Numbered from the stretch's first letter, positions 23,163 through 35,039 are shown. The stretch is DNA of 64,000 nucleotides from Periconia sp. R9002 (GCA_023627715.1 JAMAHW010000013.1:248001-312000); one strand, 5' to 3'. Program-made: numbers and translations. Notes: generated by a model not told the origin, from the sequence alone.

Positions 23163-23887
23163 AGGGAAGCTTCATGGTGTGGGAAAGCATATGTGATAAC
23201 CACAAGAGCTGAGCGTGGAGGAGATAATGGCTGACTTAGTAGACTGCGCCGGGGTTATAAGTTGTTGAAAATGGTGCGGACTGGCTCACGAGAGCGACAA
23301 AGGCGTCTACAAGGTCTAAAACAGCATCTGCATAATCTAATCATTCGTTCCCAAAATCTCTCCCACCTAACCAGGAGAGATTATACATTGCACACTTCCT
23401 TCTTCGAATCCTCATCATATAGCTAGTGCTATCTTAAAATACCTGAACCATAACACTGATTTTACCACATGTCCATTCCCACCCTCATCCCTTTTCTTCC
23501 TTCTAATTCTTCACTTAGAGATACACACTCCCTATTCGCACCTCCGAATAAACAAAGAATAATCTTATACAGACGACACATCCCGACTCCCACCAAGCCT
23601 TCCACACTCTACAATGGGCTTAAACGCTGCGGGAGTCATTCCTCACGAGGATACGTAAAGGTGGTAAGTCTGAGAGTGTAGAAATGTTGCCGTATTTCAT
23701 GTCCATCATATCGTTTATGAATAAGGGCTAGGTAGAAGTTGCGTTCAACTGATTCATTGGCTGAGTATGGTATCTGATCAAGCAAAATATCTATATGAAG
23801 CAGTCGATGCGTTCACGAGAAAGTCTCCCTCGATCAACACTGTGAGTTGCTCAAGAGTCTCCCCCAGCTTCTTACCCCCCTTTTCAC
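23163..23887. other. Convergent intergenic region UCH gene / MFS transporter
   Basis: 3' flanks of two convergent genes; no coding signal. Confidence 0.5.
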
Positions 23888-25734
23888 TCAAACCCTCCTC
23901 TCTGGCGTCTCAGGCGTCCCTCCCGGCACGTCCGCGGCCTCAATCTGCACCGCGACCGCCTTCTCGCCCGCTGTATCCAGCACCTCGGATACGGCGCCAG
24001 TGCCCTTGGTAAGCTGCGCGCCCTTGCGACCGATCAGGTACCAGGGCAGTTCGAAGATCTCGTCGATGGCTTCGAGACTCTTACCCGTCGTCTCGGGGAG
24101 GAAGAACCATACCCACACCAACCCGATGGCCGTGACGATGGAGAAAAAGAGCATGGTGCCGCCGTGCGTCATGTCGAGGAACATTAGGGGGACGGCCTGT
24201 GAGAAGTCTCGGGTCAGTGGAAATGTGAGAGGAATAGGGGAGAGAAGCGTTTACCTTGGAATTTCCGTACTGGTTTACAAAGTGGAATCCCATGGCCAGA
24301 CTACCACCGAGGGCTCGTAGTCTGAGTGGGTAAATTTCAGAGTTGATCAGGTACTGCAGTGAGTTCCAGCCGAGGGCCCACCCGAACCCACTGAAGTAGA
24401 TCATGACGATGGCGCCCATGGCGGCGTGCTTCTGGCTCGGGGACTGCGGCACACTCTTGTCGGCCACGTTCTGGTCGATCAAGAGGAAGATGGCCATGTA
24501 TAGCATGGAGACGAGCTGGATGATGATTCCCGAGGAAAGGGCGCGCTTGCGCCCGATGAAGTCGATGAGGAAGAAGGCGCATGAAATCGACGAGATGAAC
24601 TTGACCAGTCCAAAGATGGCCGTTGCAAACAGCTTCTCCTTCTGGCCAGTCGTGCCCATCATGGCGAAGTATTGTGGAGCGTAGATGGTGATGGAGGAAG
24701 CGCCGGACCATTGGGAAAGGAGTTGGGACATGATGCTGAGCTGGACGCGGTAGAGGTTCGATTTGATAGTGAAGAGCTCACGGATAGGACCGAGCCAGGA
24801 GGTACCCATGGTAGCTTCACGCTCGCGGTTCAGCTGGTCGTTGATGTCGATGATTTCCGAGGTCACGTATGTGTGCTCCGAGGGGAGGTTGCGGAGCTGG
24901 GAAAGAACTTTGAGTGCTTCCTCGTGGCGGCCCATTTTGATGAGCCAGCGAGGCGATTCCTTGGCGAAGAAGGAGAGTGTGAAGATGATGCCGGCGAACA
25001 TGAGGTGCATGCTGTTGGGCACTAGCCATTGAGCATCTGTCGCGGAGGAGATATGGATGGAAGATCCCCAAGATGCAAAGTAGGCAAGCATAATGCCCAC
25101 GTAAACGGCACCAGCGAACGCGCATACACACAAACCTCGAATAGCCCTAGGAGCGGTTTCGGCAAGGTAAGTAGGCGCAACGACAGTTGTCATACCAATA
25201 CCGATACCAGCGATAAAACGGCCCGCATATACCATACCGATGGCACCGGTCGCTGCGCTTCCGAGGAAAATGGAAATGCCGCCGATCCAAAAGACGCAAA
25301 GAAGGCGCGTTGCCCACAGACGACCAATCTTATCGGTGAGAAAAAAGGCAACCAACGAGCCCAGGATGGAGCCCATCTGCACCATGGAGGTGATGTTGGA
25401 GAGCAATTCAGCGCGTTCCTGCTTTGATTTGTGGTGGTCTTCTAGGCCGAACTTGTTGATGAAGGGAGTCAGTTCGGCGGTTGTTCCAATGAGGCCTTCA
25501 TCGATGCCTCGGGCAGCGCCCATGAGTCCAAAGACTGTATTCGGTTAATCACTGCAAGCATGTATTGCGAGGGAGATAGATGGTCTCACCGAAAACGCCA
25601 TACCTAGGGGTGTTTTGTTAGTGTACTGTATGGAGTGGTGGGGGAGAGAGAGCTGTTCGGCTGGCTTACCAAAGACGGAAGTTCAAAGCTTCCTTGGGCG
25701 TGTCCTTCAGGTTCTCGCGCCACGGATTCCACAT
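23888..25734 (-). CDS. MFS sugar transporter (hexose/quinate-permease type)
   Basis: 555-aa twelve-helix sugar porter from four exons: 25670-25734, 25590-25603 (only 14 nt), 24255-25534 and 23888-24196. Sugar-porter marks: GLIGTTAELTPF after helix 1, the DKIGRLWATR loop, AGRFIAGIGIGMTTVVAPTY, the PRWLIKMGR signature, SQWSGASSITIYAPQYF in helix 7, DFIGRKRAL, and PETTGKSLEAIDEIF near the end. The N-terminus is short (MWNPWRENLKDTPKEALNFR). The tiny exon 2 (codes YGVF) is needed to join the start to GLMGAARGIDEG. The substrate cannot be read from sequence. The Ldh2-family dehydrogenase gene lies 0.6 kb away on the same strand, suggesting uptake and oxidation of a sugar acid or hydroxyacid. Confidence 0.92.
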
Positions 25735-26362
25735 GTTGATCTGCGGTGTGGTATGGTTGCTGCTCCAGTTGCAAGACGGAAGAGGCAGCCTTAAATACCA
25801 AGACTTGATGGCTGGCAAATTCGGCTATCCAAGTCAAAGTTTCTCCGGCGGTCCAGGGAACGAAGTCAAGGTAGTGGAACTTGAAAAGTCGGATCATGGA
25901 AGCAGGCGTGTCCCACCTTGAGATATATACGCATGATCAACGCCTGCATGCTCCTTCAGCGTAGGTGCAGGGACCTACGCTATTCGGATTGGTGGTGCAT
26001 ATGTTGGGGAGGGAGGAGAAGGTTGGGCGGCCTCTATGGTAGGGTAGGGCGATGAACGATTTGATTTGCCTGCCTGACGTGAATGGTCAAGGCTCGAGGC
26101 AGGTGTTGTTGATGTCGTTTTTCCCCACATGGTATGTTCCGCCAAGCGGTTAGCGGTGCAGCGACAATCAAGCATCTTGGAGAAAACGGCTACGTTCTTA
26201 GTGAGAGCTTGGTCCTTATCCCCACGCGCTACCCCGCCCGGGGTTAGACTAACCCCTCGCCGTCGTCTAGCGATGGGGTTGCATTGCTAACCCTCGGTGC
26301 GTTGGTGTGCCGCACACAGTTCAAGTGAATAAACTATTTTTTCTTGGGTACAAGGTCTATTT
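25735..26362. other. Promoter region of the MFS transporter and 3' flank of the Ldh2 gene
   Basis: No gene. A minus-strand TATA-like element (25924-25929) is ~190 nt before the transporter ATG. Confidence 0.5.
25924..25929 (-). promoter_or_regulatory. TATA-like element of the MFS transporter
   Basis: TATATA about 190 nt upstream of the ATG at 25734; spacing similar to the other TATA candidates in this window. Confidence 0.4.
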
Positions 26363-27463
26363 CTAGAGGCGAGCAACCGTGGATGGCGGTGAGGCTCTGA
26401 TGCGCCCCGCTCCCACCTGCTCAGCTTCTCTGTTGAGCGCGTCGATCTCGGCCTCTACAAGTGGAATGCCGTGCTTCAGCCGCTTCTCTTTGGTCAATTG
26501 CTCAATCTCCCCAGGAAAATAGATCCGTTGCACACCTTGCATTCGGTCCGATCCAACAACCCGGCTATAGAGATAGTCCATTCGGCCTTTGAACTCCTCG
26601 ATGCTCATGAACAGATCCGGTCGAATAGCCATGATGAAGTGACCGACGTCTGCAGGTTTGGAAGCATCATACGGGTTGGTGACATGTCCAGCGAAAGCGC
26701 TACCCGACAGTACTCCCGAGAAGACGTCCATCATTACTGCTAACGCAGAGCCTTTTGGTCCTCCCATGGGTAGCATAACGCCCTCCAGTGCCTTGGCTGG
26801 GTCGTCTGTCAGCTTCCCATCCTTGTCCAACGCCCAGTCGGTGGGAATCCGTTCTCCTCGTCGTAGTGCTTTGTAAACCTTGCCACGGGCGGCTACACTG
26901 GGAGCCATGTCCAGGATCAAAGACCGACCTTTTCCCGCTGGGGCCCCGCACGCTATGGGCGATACACCCATGAGCTTCGACTTGCCTCCCCAAACAGGAA
27001 GCGCTGGGCTGGAATTTGTAAAAACCAAGCTTATCATGCCCGCTTCTATGGCTTGCTCCACCAGCCAAGCGGACATGCCGAAATGGTTCGAGTGTTTGAC
27101 CGAAACCAGGCCAATCCCCAGCGGCGTATTTGCCATTTTAATTGCCGTCTCCATGGCCATGTGCGCGGCAAGAAATCCGAAGCCGTTGTGCCCGTCGACC
27201 TGGGCTACGGCTGGCGATATTGGGTGGAGGCTCGGTGATGCTTTCGCGTCCAGCACGCCCTGTCGAATGCGCGCCATGTAGCTGGGTATGCGGTTGATTC
27301 CATGTGTGTCCACGCCGCGGAGGTCGGCTTCCACAAGGCATTTCGCGACAATGATGGCATTGTCTCGGGGGACGCCGTTACCCGCGAGCACTTCTTTGAC
27401 GAATGCTCTCGCGTCTGTCGCTGTCACGTTCAAGAAGAGCTTTGAATCGTTGGCGGTACTCAT
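26363..27463 (-). CDS. Malate/L-lactate dehydrogenase (Ldh2 family NAD(P)-dependent oxidoreductase)
   Basis: 366-aa intronless enzyme of the Ldh2/MDH2 oxidoreductase family, which includes L-lactate/malate, ureidoglycolate, 2,3-diketogulonate and cyclic-imine reductases; these reduce 2-oxo (or imino) acids with NAD(P)H and act as cytosolic dimers. Family marks: RGVDTHGINRIPSYM with the catalytic-region His, VKHSNHFGMSAWL, SPIACGAPAG, LILDMAPSVAARGKV and MGGPKGSALAVMMDVFSGVL. Length is normal. There is no signal or targeting peptide. It sits behind the MFS transporter on the same strand, and the AT-saturated block begins only ~230 nt upstream of its ATG, leaving a short promoter. Exact substrate unknown. 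Confidence 0.95.
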   Translation of the reverse strand: MSTANDSKLFLNVTATDARAFVKEVLAGNGVPRDNAIIVAKCLVEADLRGVDTHGINRIPSYMARIRQGVLDAKASPSLHPISPAVAQVDGHNGFGFLAAHMAMETAIKMANTPLGIGLVSVKHSNHFGMSAWLVEQAIEAGMISLVFTNSSPALPVWGGKSKLMGVSPIACGAPAGKGRSLILDMAPSVAARGKVYKALRRGERIPTDWALDKDGKLTDDPAKALEGVMLPMGGPKGSALAVMMDVFSGVLSGSAFAGHVTNPYDASKPADVGHFIMAIRPDLFMSIEEFKGRMDYLYSRVVGSDRMQGVQRIYFPGEIEQLTKEKRLKHGIPLVEAEIDALNREAEQVGAGRIRASPPSTVARL

Positions 27464-27689
27464 GGTCTTTCGAGAAATTGAAGGAGTTGAGGGTTGATTG
27501 GTAATGTCCTGCCTCTTCCTTTTTCTTCACTCTCGAATTGCCAGGATCGGGCGGCACTTTCAATTGATCTAAGTAGACCATGGTTACTGCATGCATGCAC
27601 GTGTTAAACTTACTATTTTTTCTAGAGTTACTATAGGGGGGGGGACATATCAGTACGTACCCCTGTAGTTGCATTTTTCTAAGCAACGA
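27464..27689. promoter_or_regulatory. Short upstream region of the Ldh2 gene
   Basis: The only normal-composition sequence between the Ldh2 ATG and the AT block; it includes a poly-G run (GGGGGGGGG) near 27637. Any promoter must lie here or inside the AT block. Confidence 0.4.
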
Positions 27690-30600
27690 ATAATATAAGT
27701 AGAAGAGATAGAGATATAGCGTATACCTAACGTTAATTTAATATATACTACTATATATTCTAATACGTATATACTAACGCGTCTATACCCTATATAATCT
27801 AAAAGCACTTAACTAGCTTTTTAGGTAGACTTTTAGAGTTTTTTTTTAAAAAGACCTTTTTACTTAAATTATTTTTTAAATAAATTTAAGTAATTTTTAA
27901 AAAAAGAGTTAGGCCTTTTACTACTTATAGTACTACTAGAAGTTACTTAAAATAAAGTTATTATAATAAGTTTTATATTATATATAGTATATTTTATATT
28001 TATATAAAATATAATAGTTTTTAGTTAACTTTACTAGCTAATTTCTATTTTAATATAGTAAAGAGCTTTACTCTAAACTATAATTAGCTTAAATTAGTTA
28101 TTTTAATAGCTTTTTATAAAAAAGTATTTAGTAAGCTTCTTTTTTATATTTTAAAAGTAATTAATAAATATATTATATTTATCTTTTTTATACTATTTAG
28201 CTATAAAAAATTTTTAGTAAGCTTTATACTATATAAGTACTAAGTTTTTTATAAGCTTTCTAAGCTACTTTTAAAAATCTACTTAAGTATTAATATAGCG
28301 TTTAGTAATAGCTTATTTTACTATTTATTTATAAAAGTTATATTTAATTTACTAAATAGCTTAGTATAAGTGCTTTTTTATTTTAGCTATAGCTATATTA
28401 GTAATAAATATAGTATTTATATTTCTATATTACTAGTTTAGTTAACTAGCTATAAGTACTTTACTTTTTTTTTTAAGTTAGAGTACTTTTATAAATTAAG
28501 TTAGAGATCTAATTCTATTAGAGATATTTTAGGCTTAAATTATACTAAGCTTAGAGAGAAAGTAGAGCTAATCTACTATAGTAGTTTATAAGTAGTAAAA
28601 AAGTTTAATATTTTTTTATTACTTTTTAAGTACTTTTATAAAAACTTTTAAGACTTTATACTATATAGTTTATTAGAAATATATTATATAGAAAGGGATT
28701 AATACTATAGAGTCTATTACTACTTTTAGTAGTAATACTTTAATTTAAATTTAAGATAAGTTATACTTATATTAATTATACTAATATTTATAATCTATAT
28801 AGCTACTACTATATAAGATTATAAACTCTATTAGTTAACTATTACTTTTTCTACTTACCTTTCTTAACCTTCTTTAGTTACTTCTACGCCTATACTACTA
28901 TACCTAGTATACTATTTAGAAAATCTACTATATCTATTTAATACTACTATTTATTATTAACTTAGTTTAAAGCTTTAAGTCTTTTACTATTTTCTCTACC
29001 TTTTACTTATTTACTATCTATATTATAGTATTAAGAAATTCTAGCTAGTTATTTATAACTATAGTTATTATTAATTAACTACTCTACTATATATTTATAG
29101 AGATTTAAACCTAGCTCTACTAATATACTTATTAAGCTATATTATAGTTTATTACTACCTATTAGTATAATAAGAAGAATTAGTTACTTACTAATACTAA
29201 CTACTACTTATATAATACTAAATAACCTATATACTAGATTACTTTAGTTTATTTTATACTAGTTTAGTTAAAAAGAGTAGTTACTTATAGTTATAATAAG
29301 TACTTTTTATACTAATATAAAGGTTAAATTAAAGATAATAAATATAGGTACTAATTAATACTAATAATCTAATAGTTAAAAATAATAGGTATATACTAAA
29401 AAAGTAAAAATCTAATATACCTTTTTATTAAAAGAAAAGCTTTTTCTATATACTACCTTTACTTAGTAAGAAAAAAATCTATATTACTAAGTACTACTCT
29501 TTATATACTATTATAATATTAAATATAATAGATATATATACTATACTAATACTAAATTTCTATACTACTATCTATATAGTTATCCTTCTAAACTAGCTCT
29601 CTACACTAACACTATAAGTAAAGAGGAAAGAGAGAGAAAGAGAGTATTTATACTAACTAGAGCTAACTAGAGCTTTCCTAATTAGGAGGATTTCTTACTA
29701 TTCTTTACTATATATCTATAAGAAATTTAAAGAAAAAAAAAAAGTAAAAAAGAAAAATATAATAGTAAATAATAAAAGAAAGATTTTTTTTTAAAAAAAA
29801 ACTAATTACTCTAGTATAGTAGTTACACTAAGTACTATATATTACCTATATATAGATGTATAAAGAGGAGGAGAAAAATAACTAAGAGATAGTTATAACT
29901 AAACGTTATAATACTTAAGGATAAAAAAAAAAGAAAAAAAAACTACTTAATAAAGCTAATTATCTATTAGTAGTAGTATATAATAGTAATATATTAATTA
30001 AAATATAAAAAAAATTATACTCTTATAAATCTATACTAAGTGTAATTCTATATACTAATAGGTGCTAAATAATAGTATATAGGTACTTAAAAAGAAGTAT
30101 CTATTTATATTATATAGGTTTTATAACTTAGGCTCTATACTTTACTTTTAAAATAAGAATTAAGAAGTAAAAGTAATATATTATTAAGCGCTAGCTAAAA
30201 AAAAGAAAAAGTACTAAAGAAAAAGTATTTAAATATACTAAGTAGTATATATAATTTTATAAGATCTTTAAAAAGTCTAGGTAATAAATAAGAGGCTTTT
30301 TTTACTAATAAAGAAGTGTTTTTAGCTAAAAGAAGAAATTTTTAACCCTTTTTATCTAGATATAAAGAAGTTACTTAAAGTACTAAATAAGTAGAAAAAT
30401 AGAAATTATTAGGGTTATCCCCTAGAATACTTTTCCTCTTTAGGATTAGGCTAGTAATTAGTTAGCTACTTAGTTAGCCTAGGTTTTTCTATATATAGTA
30501 CTTTTTCTTTTTTACTAGATAGGTTATACTTTATTTTATCTTTAGCTCTAGGGCTACTTTTATATATCTTATTTTATCTAATCTATTCTCTACCTATATA

Positions 30601-30875
30601 ACTACCTTTATAGAAATCATAACTATATAGTTTTAGAAGAAGTTAAAAAAAGAATATATATTTTTTAAGCTTAGCTATAGTATTTAGTTATTTTTAAGCT
30701 CTCTTAGATTATTCTTTCTTATAATTTTAGATAGTCTTAGTAGCCTTCTTCTAATCTTCTTATAGGTATAGAACTAAGTATTTATTTTAGAAATTATCTA
30801 AAGGTAATTTATAAATACTTTATCTACTTATTATAATTATTATTATCCTAGATAGGAAATAAACTATAAGCGATC
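27690..30875. repeat. AT-saturated block, probably a RIP-mutated transposable element
   Basis: About 3.2 kb composed almost wholly of A and T (TATA, TTAA and CTA words), with stop codons everywhere and no reading frame of 60 codons. CpA and TpG dinucleotides are nearly absent while TpA is extreme, the expected result of repeat-induced point mutation (CpA to TpA). Edges are sharp: the left edge is ~230 nt from the Ldh2 start, and the right edge coincides with the stop codon of the Zn2Cys6 factor. No terminal repeats or transposase motif can be read through the damage, so the element type is unknown. Confidence 0.85.
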
Positions 30876-32951
30876 TTAAACCGTTAGTGCTGGCAGTTTT
30901 CCAACGCATGATTTTGGCAGTAAGTCTAGATAACTTTGCTCGAGATTGTTGACATTTTTTAGAAGAGACATCGCATTAGCCAGCTCTTGGAGAGCCAAAC
31001 TAAAAGCCCCACCCTCTGAATGTCTGACATAGAGGAATTCCGCGCACATGAACAGGGGTATCGGCATCAACGGATGAACCTGAGATAGTGTAATTCAGCA
31101 CGTTGACTATCAAAAAGGTGTTTGGGTTAGTGTATATACTTGCCTTGGAGAAGTGTTGCCCACTTAACGCTTTCGTCAGCCGAATAATGGTAGCGGTGGC
31201 CTCTAAAGCACGCCCCTGGTAATCTAATGCCTGTTCGTCAGGCATCAGGCCGCGGCTCGCCAGCGATTTCATCATACCGTTACAGAAGTACACTTCTGTA
31301 GCTGGGGCAAGAATGTGTGCGAATAGGAGCATAGATTCGTAGGCTTCAGCCTGTGATGGATAGTACTGAGCCAATACTTGAAGTCGGGTGGTGAGTATGC
31401 TGTCCAACCACGAACGCTGCTCGGCGGTATCTAAGCTAACATCCCCGTATGTCCTGGATATGTTTATTTGTTGTCCACGAAGTAGAATACGCCCGCAAAT
31501 TGTGACCAAAACGAGACACTCGGTGAAAGGAGCCCTGACCCTGGGACTTGCGTCGGTTATGGCCTCGGACAAGAAGTTACCAACAATGTTTTGGCCAGTT
31601 TGAAAGTCCGCATCGGGTATGGGAAGACGCGTACAGATCTACACATATTCAGGTGTCTCGGATTAGTTGATCCGCATCTCGAGCGCTATGCTAGGGAATT
31701 GAGTTCCTACCACGTGCTCATTTAATGTGACTGGCCAGTCATTTCGGATGCAGAGAAGATGGTCTAGGAAATAGGCCATCCAAAAGACACGACGCTTCTG
31801 TTCCGTCTCAATGAAATCTTCGCTTGAGGAAGGCTCAGGGTCTGCTACAAGGCGCTGATCCTTGGAATTTCTAGGGCTATCCATCTCATGAAGTCGCAGA
31901 CCTTGGACCATGCGAATCGTTCTGCCGGCGCTCATCCAAGATTCCCGATAACGCGCTTTCATTGACTCGCACATTGCGAGGAGAACCCAAGCTTGGAGAA
32001 GCTCCGTTTCCGTTCCGTCGGTGAAGTTCTCGTCGACGCCGTAAGTCTGCAGTAAATGCTTCGCTGAGCTGTACAGAGAGTCGACAATGTCCCGGTGTTG
32101 AGCAGACAGCAATGCTGCCAGCGTCCACATGGCATATTGAAGGCCTTGGCGCGTTGTCTTTTTGGTGCGAGACTTCGACCACGAAAGATAGCGCCGTTGA
32201 TGGAGAATTGGAATGGATGGATGTACCCGATCGAAATAGAGCTGATCACTGGCAAGGGGAATGTTAGCACAAGCCAAACAGCACTCAATCTTATCTCATC
32301 ATCCTAAATTCTAGGACTCCAGCAGAATGATACTTACAGTTCTCCCTGGACGATGGCATCAATATGCAACTGAGTATGTACATCTGATGGCGGCGCACTA
32401 CTAAGAGGTATGGATATGTCATCAATCAATGAAGCAATTCCGGACATGTGATTACTCTCGGGAGCGAAAATCTCAGACTGCGGTGAAAAGCGCACATCTT
32501 GTAGGTCGATGTGTGAAAAATCGATTGTTGTTACGTCTGCACTTGTACTATTCGTGGGTTCGATGGGCGGCGTCGGCATCATCATGCCATCGCTGCCACT
32601 GGCATCTTCCGTATCAACAAAATTAGTCTTCTGCTGGATATCATGTGTTTTTCCTTGCTTTGATTGATTGGGATCCTGCCTGACTTCTTTATTCTGTAGT
32701 TGAGGGGCCCCAGTGCGGCCCTCCAACAGAGCCTCGAGCTGGGAAACGCGGTTTTTGAGGGCCTTGACGTAACCTTTCTTTGGCCCACGCAAGCCGCGCT
32801 GTGTGATCTCACAAACGGTTCCCGTCCCTAGGCAAATGCTACACTGTGGCTTTCGACCGTCACACCGCAGTTTACGACGCCGGCACTCATCACAGGCGTA
32901 AGTGGAACGCTGTCCTCGAGGAGGTGCTGGGTTTGTTGGAGTGGGCATCAT
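30876..32951 (-). CDS. Zn2Cys6 fungal transcription factor
   Basis: 616 aa from four exons: 32338-32951, 31711-32248, 31144-31638 and 30876-31079. The binuclear zinc cluster has Cys 20, 23, 30, 37, 40 and 47 (CDECRRRKLRC..., CSIC, C47), followed by a linker and a short coiled coil (VKALKNRVSQLEALLEG) for dimerisation. The middle part is the fungal-specific transcription factor domain (DQLYFDRVHPSIPILHQRRY, EQKRRVFWMAYFLDHLLC, VTLNEHVICTRLPIPDADF). Intron 3 (31080-31143) uses a GC donor (GCAAGT...CTCAG); the other two are GT-AG. The stop codon touches the AT block, so its terminator region is RIP-like sequence. It is the only regulator near the Ldh2/MFS pair, which suggests but does not prove that it controls them. 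Confidence 0.9.
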
Positions 32952-33989
32952 GTGGTCGTTCAGGTTAGCTATGAATGCATCAAGCAGAATGAAAAGCTAA
33001 CACAGGCTACTCAAAAAGAAATGCGAGGACTTCCGATTATGAGTGCCATAGTTCTCGCAAGACCGCAAACTATAAGTTGGGTTTTTCCGAGGCCCACAGC
33101 GTACCTAAATCAACAGATTTTTATTGATATTGTGTCGTATGCGCGTACTGATTAGTTATCCGGGCCTTGCACGACCATTCTCCAGCATTGGTAACGGGTA
33201 ACCCCCCCCCCCCCCCCCAACGCTGACGCAAGATTTTACAATTGGTGCTCCCATAAACAAAAGAAAAATCCTACTCTGCGAAATACTTTGCTTCCTTCGG
33301 TTCGCGCCCACTTCCCAAATAGGTTAGGCTCGCTATACACTTTCCGTTCTCAGAAGGTCGGATCAATAGATTTATTTACGGATGAATGATTTAACCGATG
33401 GGGCTACTAGATCTACAGTTCGGATCAATATTTGTACCGATCGGATTATTGGTTTCGTTCTTCTCAACTACATAGAAAATGCATCCAACTATCAGGTGTT
33501 GGCCACACTAAGTAAGTTCAAAGTTGAGAACTCCGCCTGCATCGAGAGGCGGCTGAATCAATACGTCAGTCTTACAGTATGGTAGCTTCAAGGGCATTTA
33601 CCAGCGACTGTGACGTGTCTTCAGCGCATGCATCATGAAGCTATGTAATCTACTTGACTAATTATCACCAGAACGCGGGATACAGTCTGAACACCAACCT
33701 GCGGTAACGGCACCAACTTCTCTTGAAAGATATTCCATGGTTGATTATACATCAGAGGTGACCTCTCATAACAACCATTTCTGCAGATTTATGATGCAAA
33801 ATGCAAAGCCATTGAACTGAAAACGACAGTCCCCTATTTGATACTCATTCAAAAATTTGGGCGAACCACGTCTGAAACAACTTCCTCTGGTCAACCATCC
33901 CGAACTTGTATACCATTCACGTAATATCGGTGCTGTGTCAAAACCAAATCCTTTCACGCGCGAACTCTGTGTCGTGTGCCGCTCCTGTA
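32952..33989. other. Intergenic region with a long poly-C run
   Basis: Upstream region of the transcription factor gene. It contains a run of ~17 C (33202-33218). No supportable intact gene; a short minus-strand frame at 33766-33957 may be the decayed end of the neighbouring monooxygenase remnant. Confidence 0.5.
33202..33218. repeat. Homopolymer C tract
   Basis: About 17 consecutive C; the length may be inexact because such runs are error-prone in sequencing. Confidence 0.8.
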
Positions 33990-34565
33990 ATGCTCAGCCT
34001 AACCTAGCGACAGCCGCAATCATAGGGGCTGTGTCGCGGCACAGTTGCTCTGCCAGATCCCATCCGTCCTTCAGCGCAAGACTCACGTCGGGCAATTCAA
34101 GCAAGGTAGCCAAGTGGTTTACGTCGCCGATGAAGACTACGTTTCGGGTGCGTGCATCGTATCGGACAGGCTGTGTCTCGTCCATGGAACTGATGAAGAC
34201 TGTAGATGGATATGTTGGTTTGATAATATTCCGAGAAAGCTCTTCAAAAATGTATGCGATCTCAAGAGCTTCACGTTTGAGCGCAGAAATCTCGTCTCCG
34301 GTGAATGAAGTAAAATTCATTTCGCGGGCTGGCCCCATCTTGTTCACTATTTAGCCAATGGTACAAGCTTCGAACAGCGTGTATATGTAGCAGACCCCTC
34401 TTCCAGACGACATCCGAAAACCATAGTCCATTCCACCAAGTGCGGCAGCCCTTGAGCTAGATGGGATATCCAACCGATTTGAGCGACTCCTGCGTATCGT
34501 GAAGGAGCAACTGAAACGCTGATGACCGTCTTGGACGAAAAATATCTTTGACCAAGTCTATTCAC
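33990..34565 (-). pseudogene. Decayed FAD-dependent monooxygenase fragment
   Basis: The minus strand encodes a stretch resembling the second FAD-binding (GD) motif of class A flavin monooxygenases: RNVVFIGDVNHL...LALKDGWDLAEQLC. In intact members the loop after GDxxH reads like SPFAGxGANxALxDG; here it is LATLLELPDVSLALKDG, the same length but with the conserved Gly/Pro residues lost. The open piece (33994-34354) lacks the N-terminal GxGxxG dinucleotide fold and C-terminal part. A further open frame upstream (34347-34565) shows no family motif. Changes such as Gly to Asp/Glu fit G:C to A:T decay. It is likely a relic, not a working gene. Confidence 0.6.
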
Positions 34566-35039
34566 ATTTTTGTCGGAGTCATGTACCCTGTACTATGTCG
34601 GGGAAATGATTTTCATGCTCGGATTATATATATGTCTGCCAAACCACCCCATCTCACGTGCTCCAACAACAAGCATAACACGCTACACCTCTCTACCACA
34701 TACAGCTTCCCAAACCATTATCCGGGAGATCTATCTCCGTAATTCCATTCATTCTGCTGTTGACTGAAGGAAGGCCCGGACGAAAAGAGGGGAGCTTGTC
34801 ATCTTTGGAGCCAGTGCGATGGGCGTCGAACTCCTGCTATGAATTCAACTGCATATAAATATGGATCAAAACCCCCTAGAGCAGACACTCTGAAGAATAG
34901 AAGCACTCAGATACTTCCTCACACAGCTTTCAAGCGACCATCTTTTTGTATCTTTATCATCTAGCCTGAACTTCACCCTCCTTTCACACATCAAACATCC
35001 CTCGAATCATTGAAACAGCCAAAGAAAAAGCACAGAAAG
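34566..35039. other. Upstream region of the opsin-related gene
   Basis: Contains a good TATA box (34854-34861) and an A/C-rich leader; no other gene. Confidence 0.5.
34854..34861 (+). promoter_or_regulatory. TATA box of the opsin-related gene
   Basis: TATAAATA 179 nt before the ATG at 35040, followed by CAxx-type pyrimidine-rich leader sequence. One of the best-formed TATA boxes in the window; consistent with an inducible gene. Confidence 0.5.
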
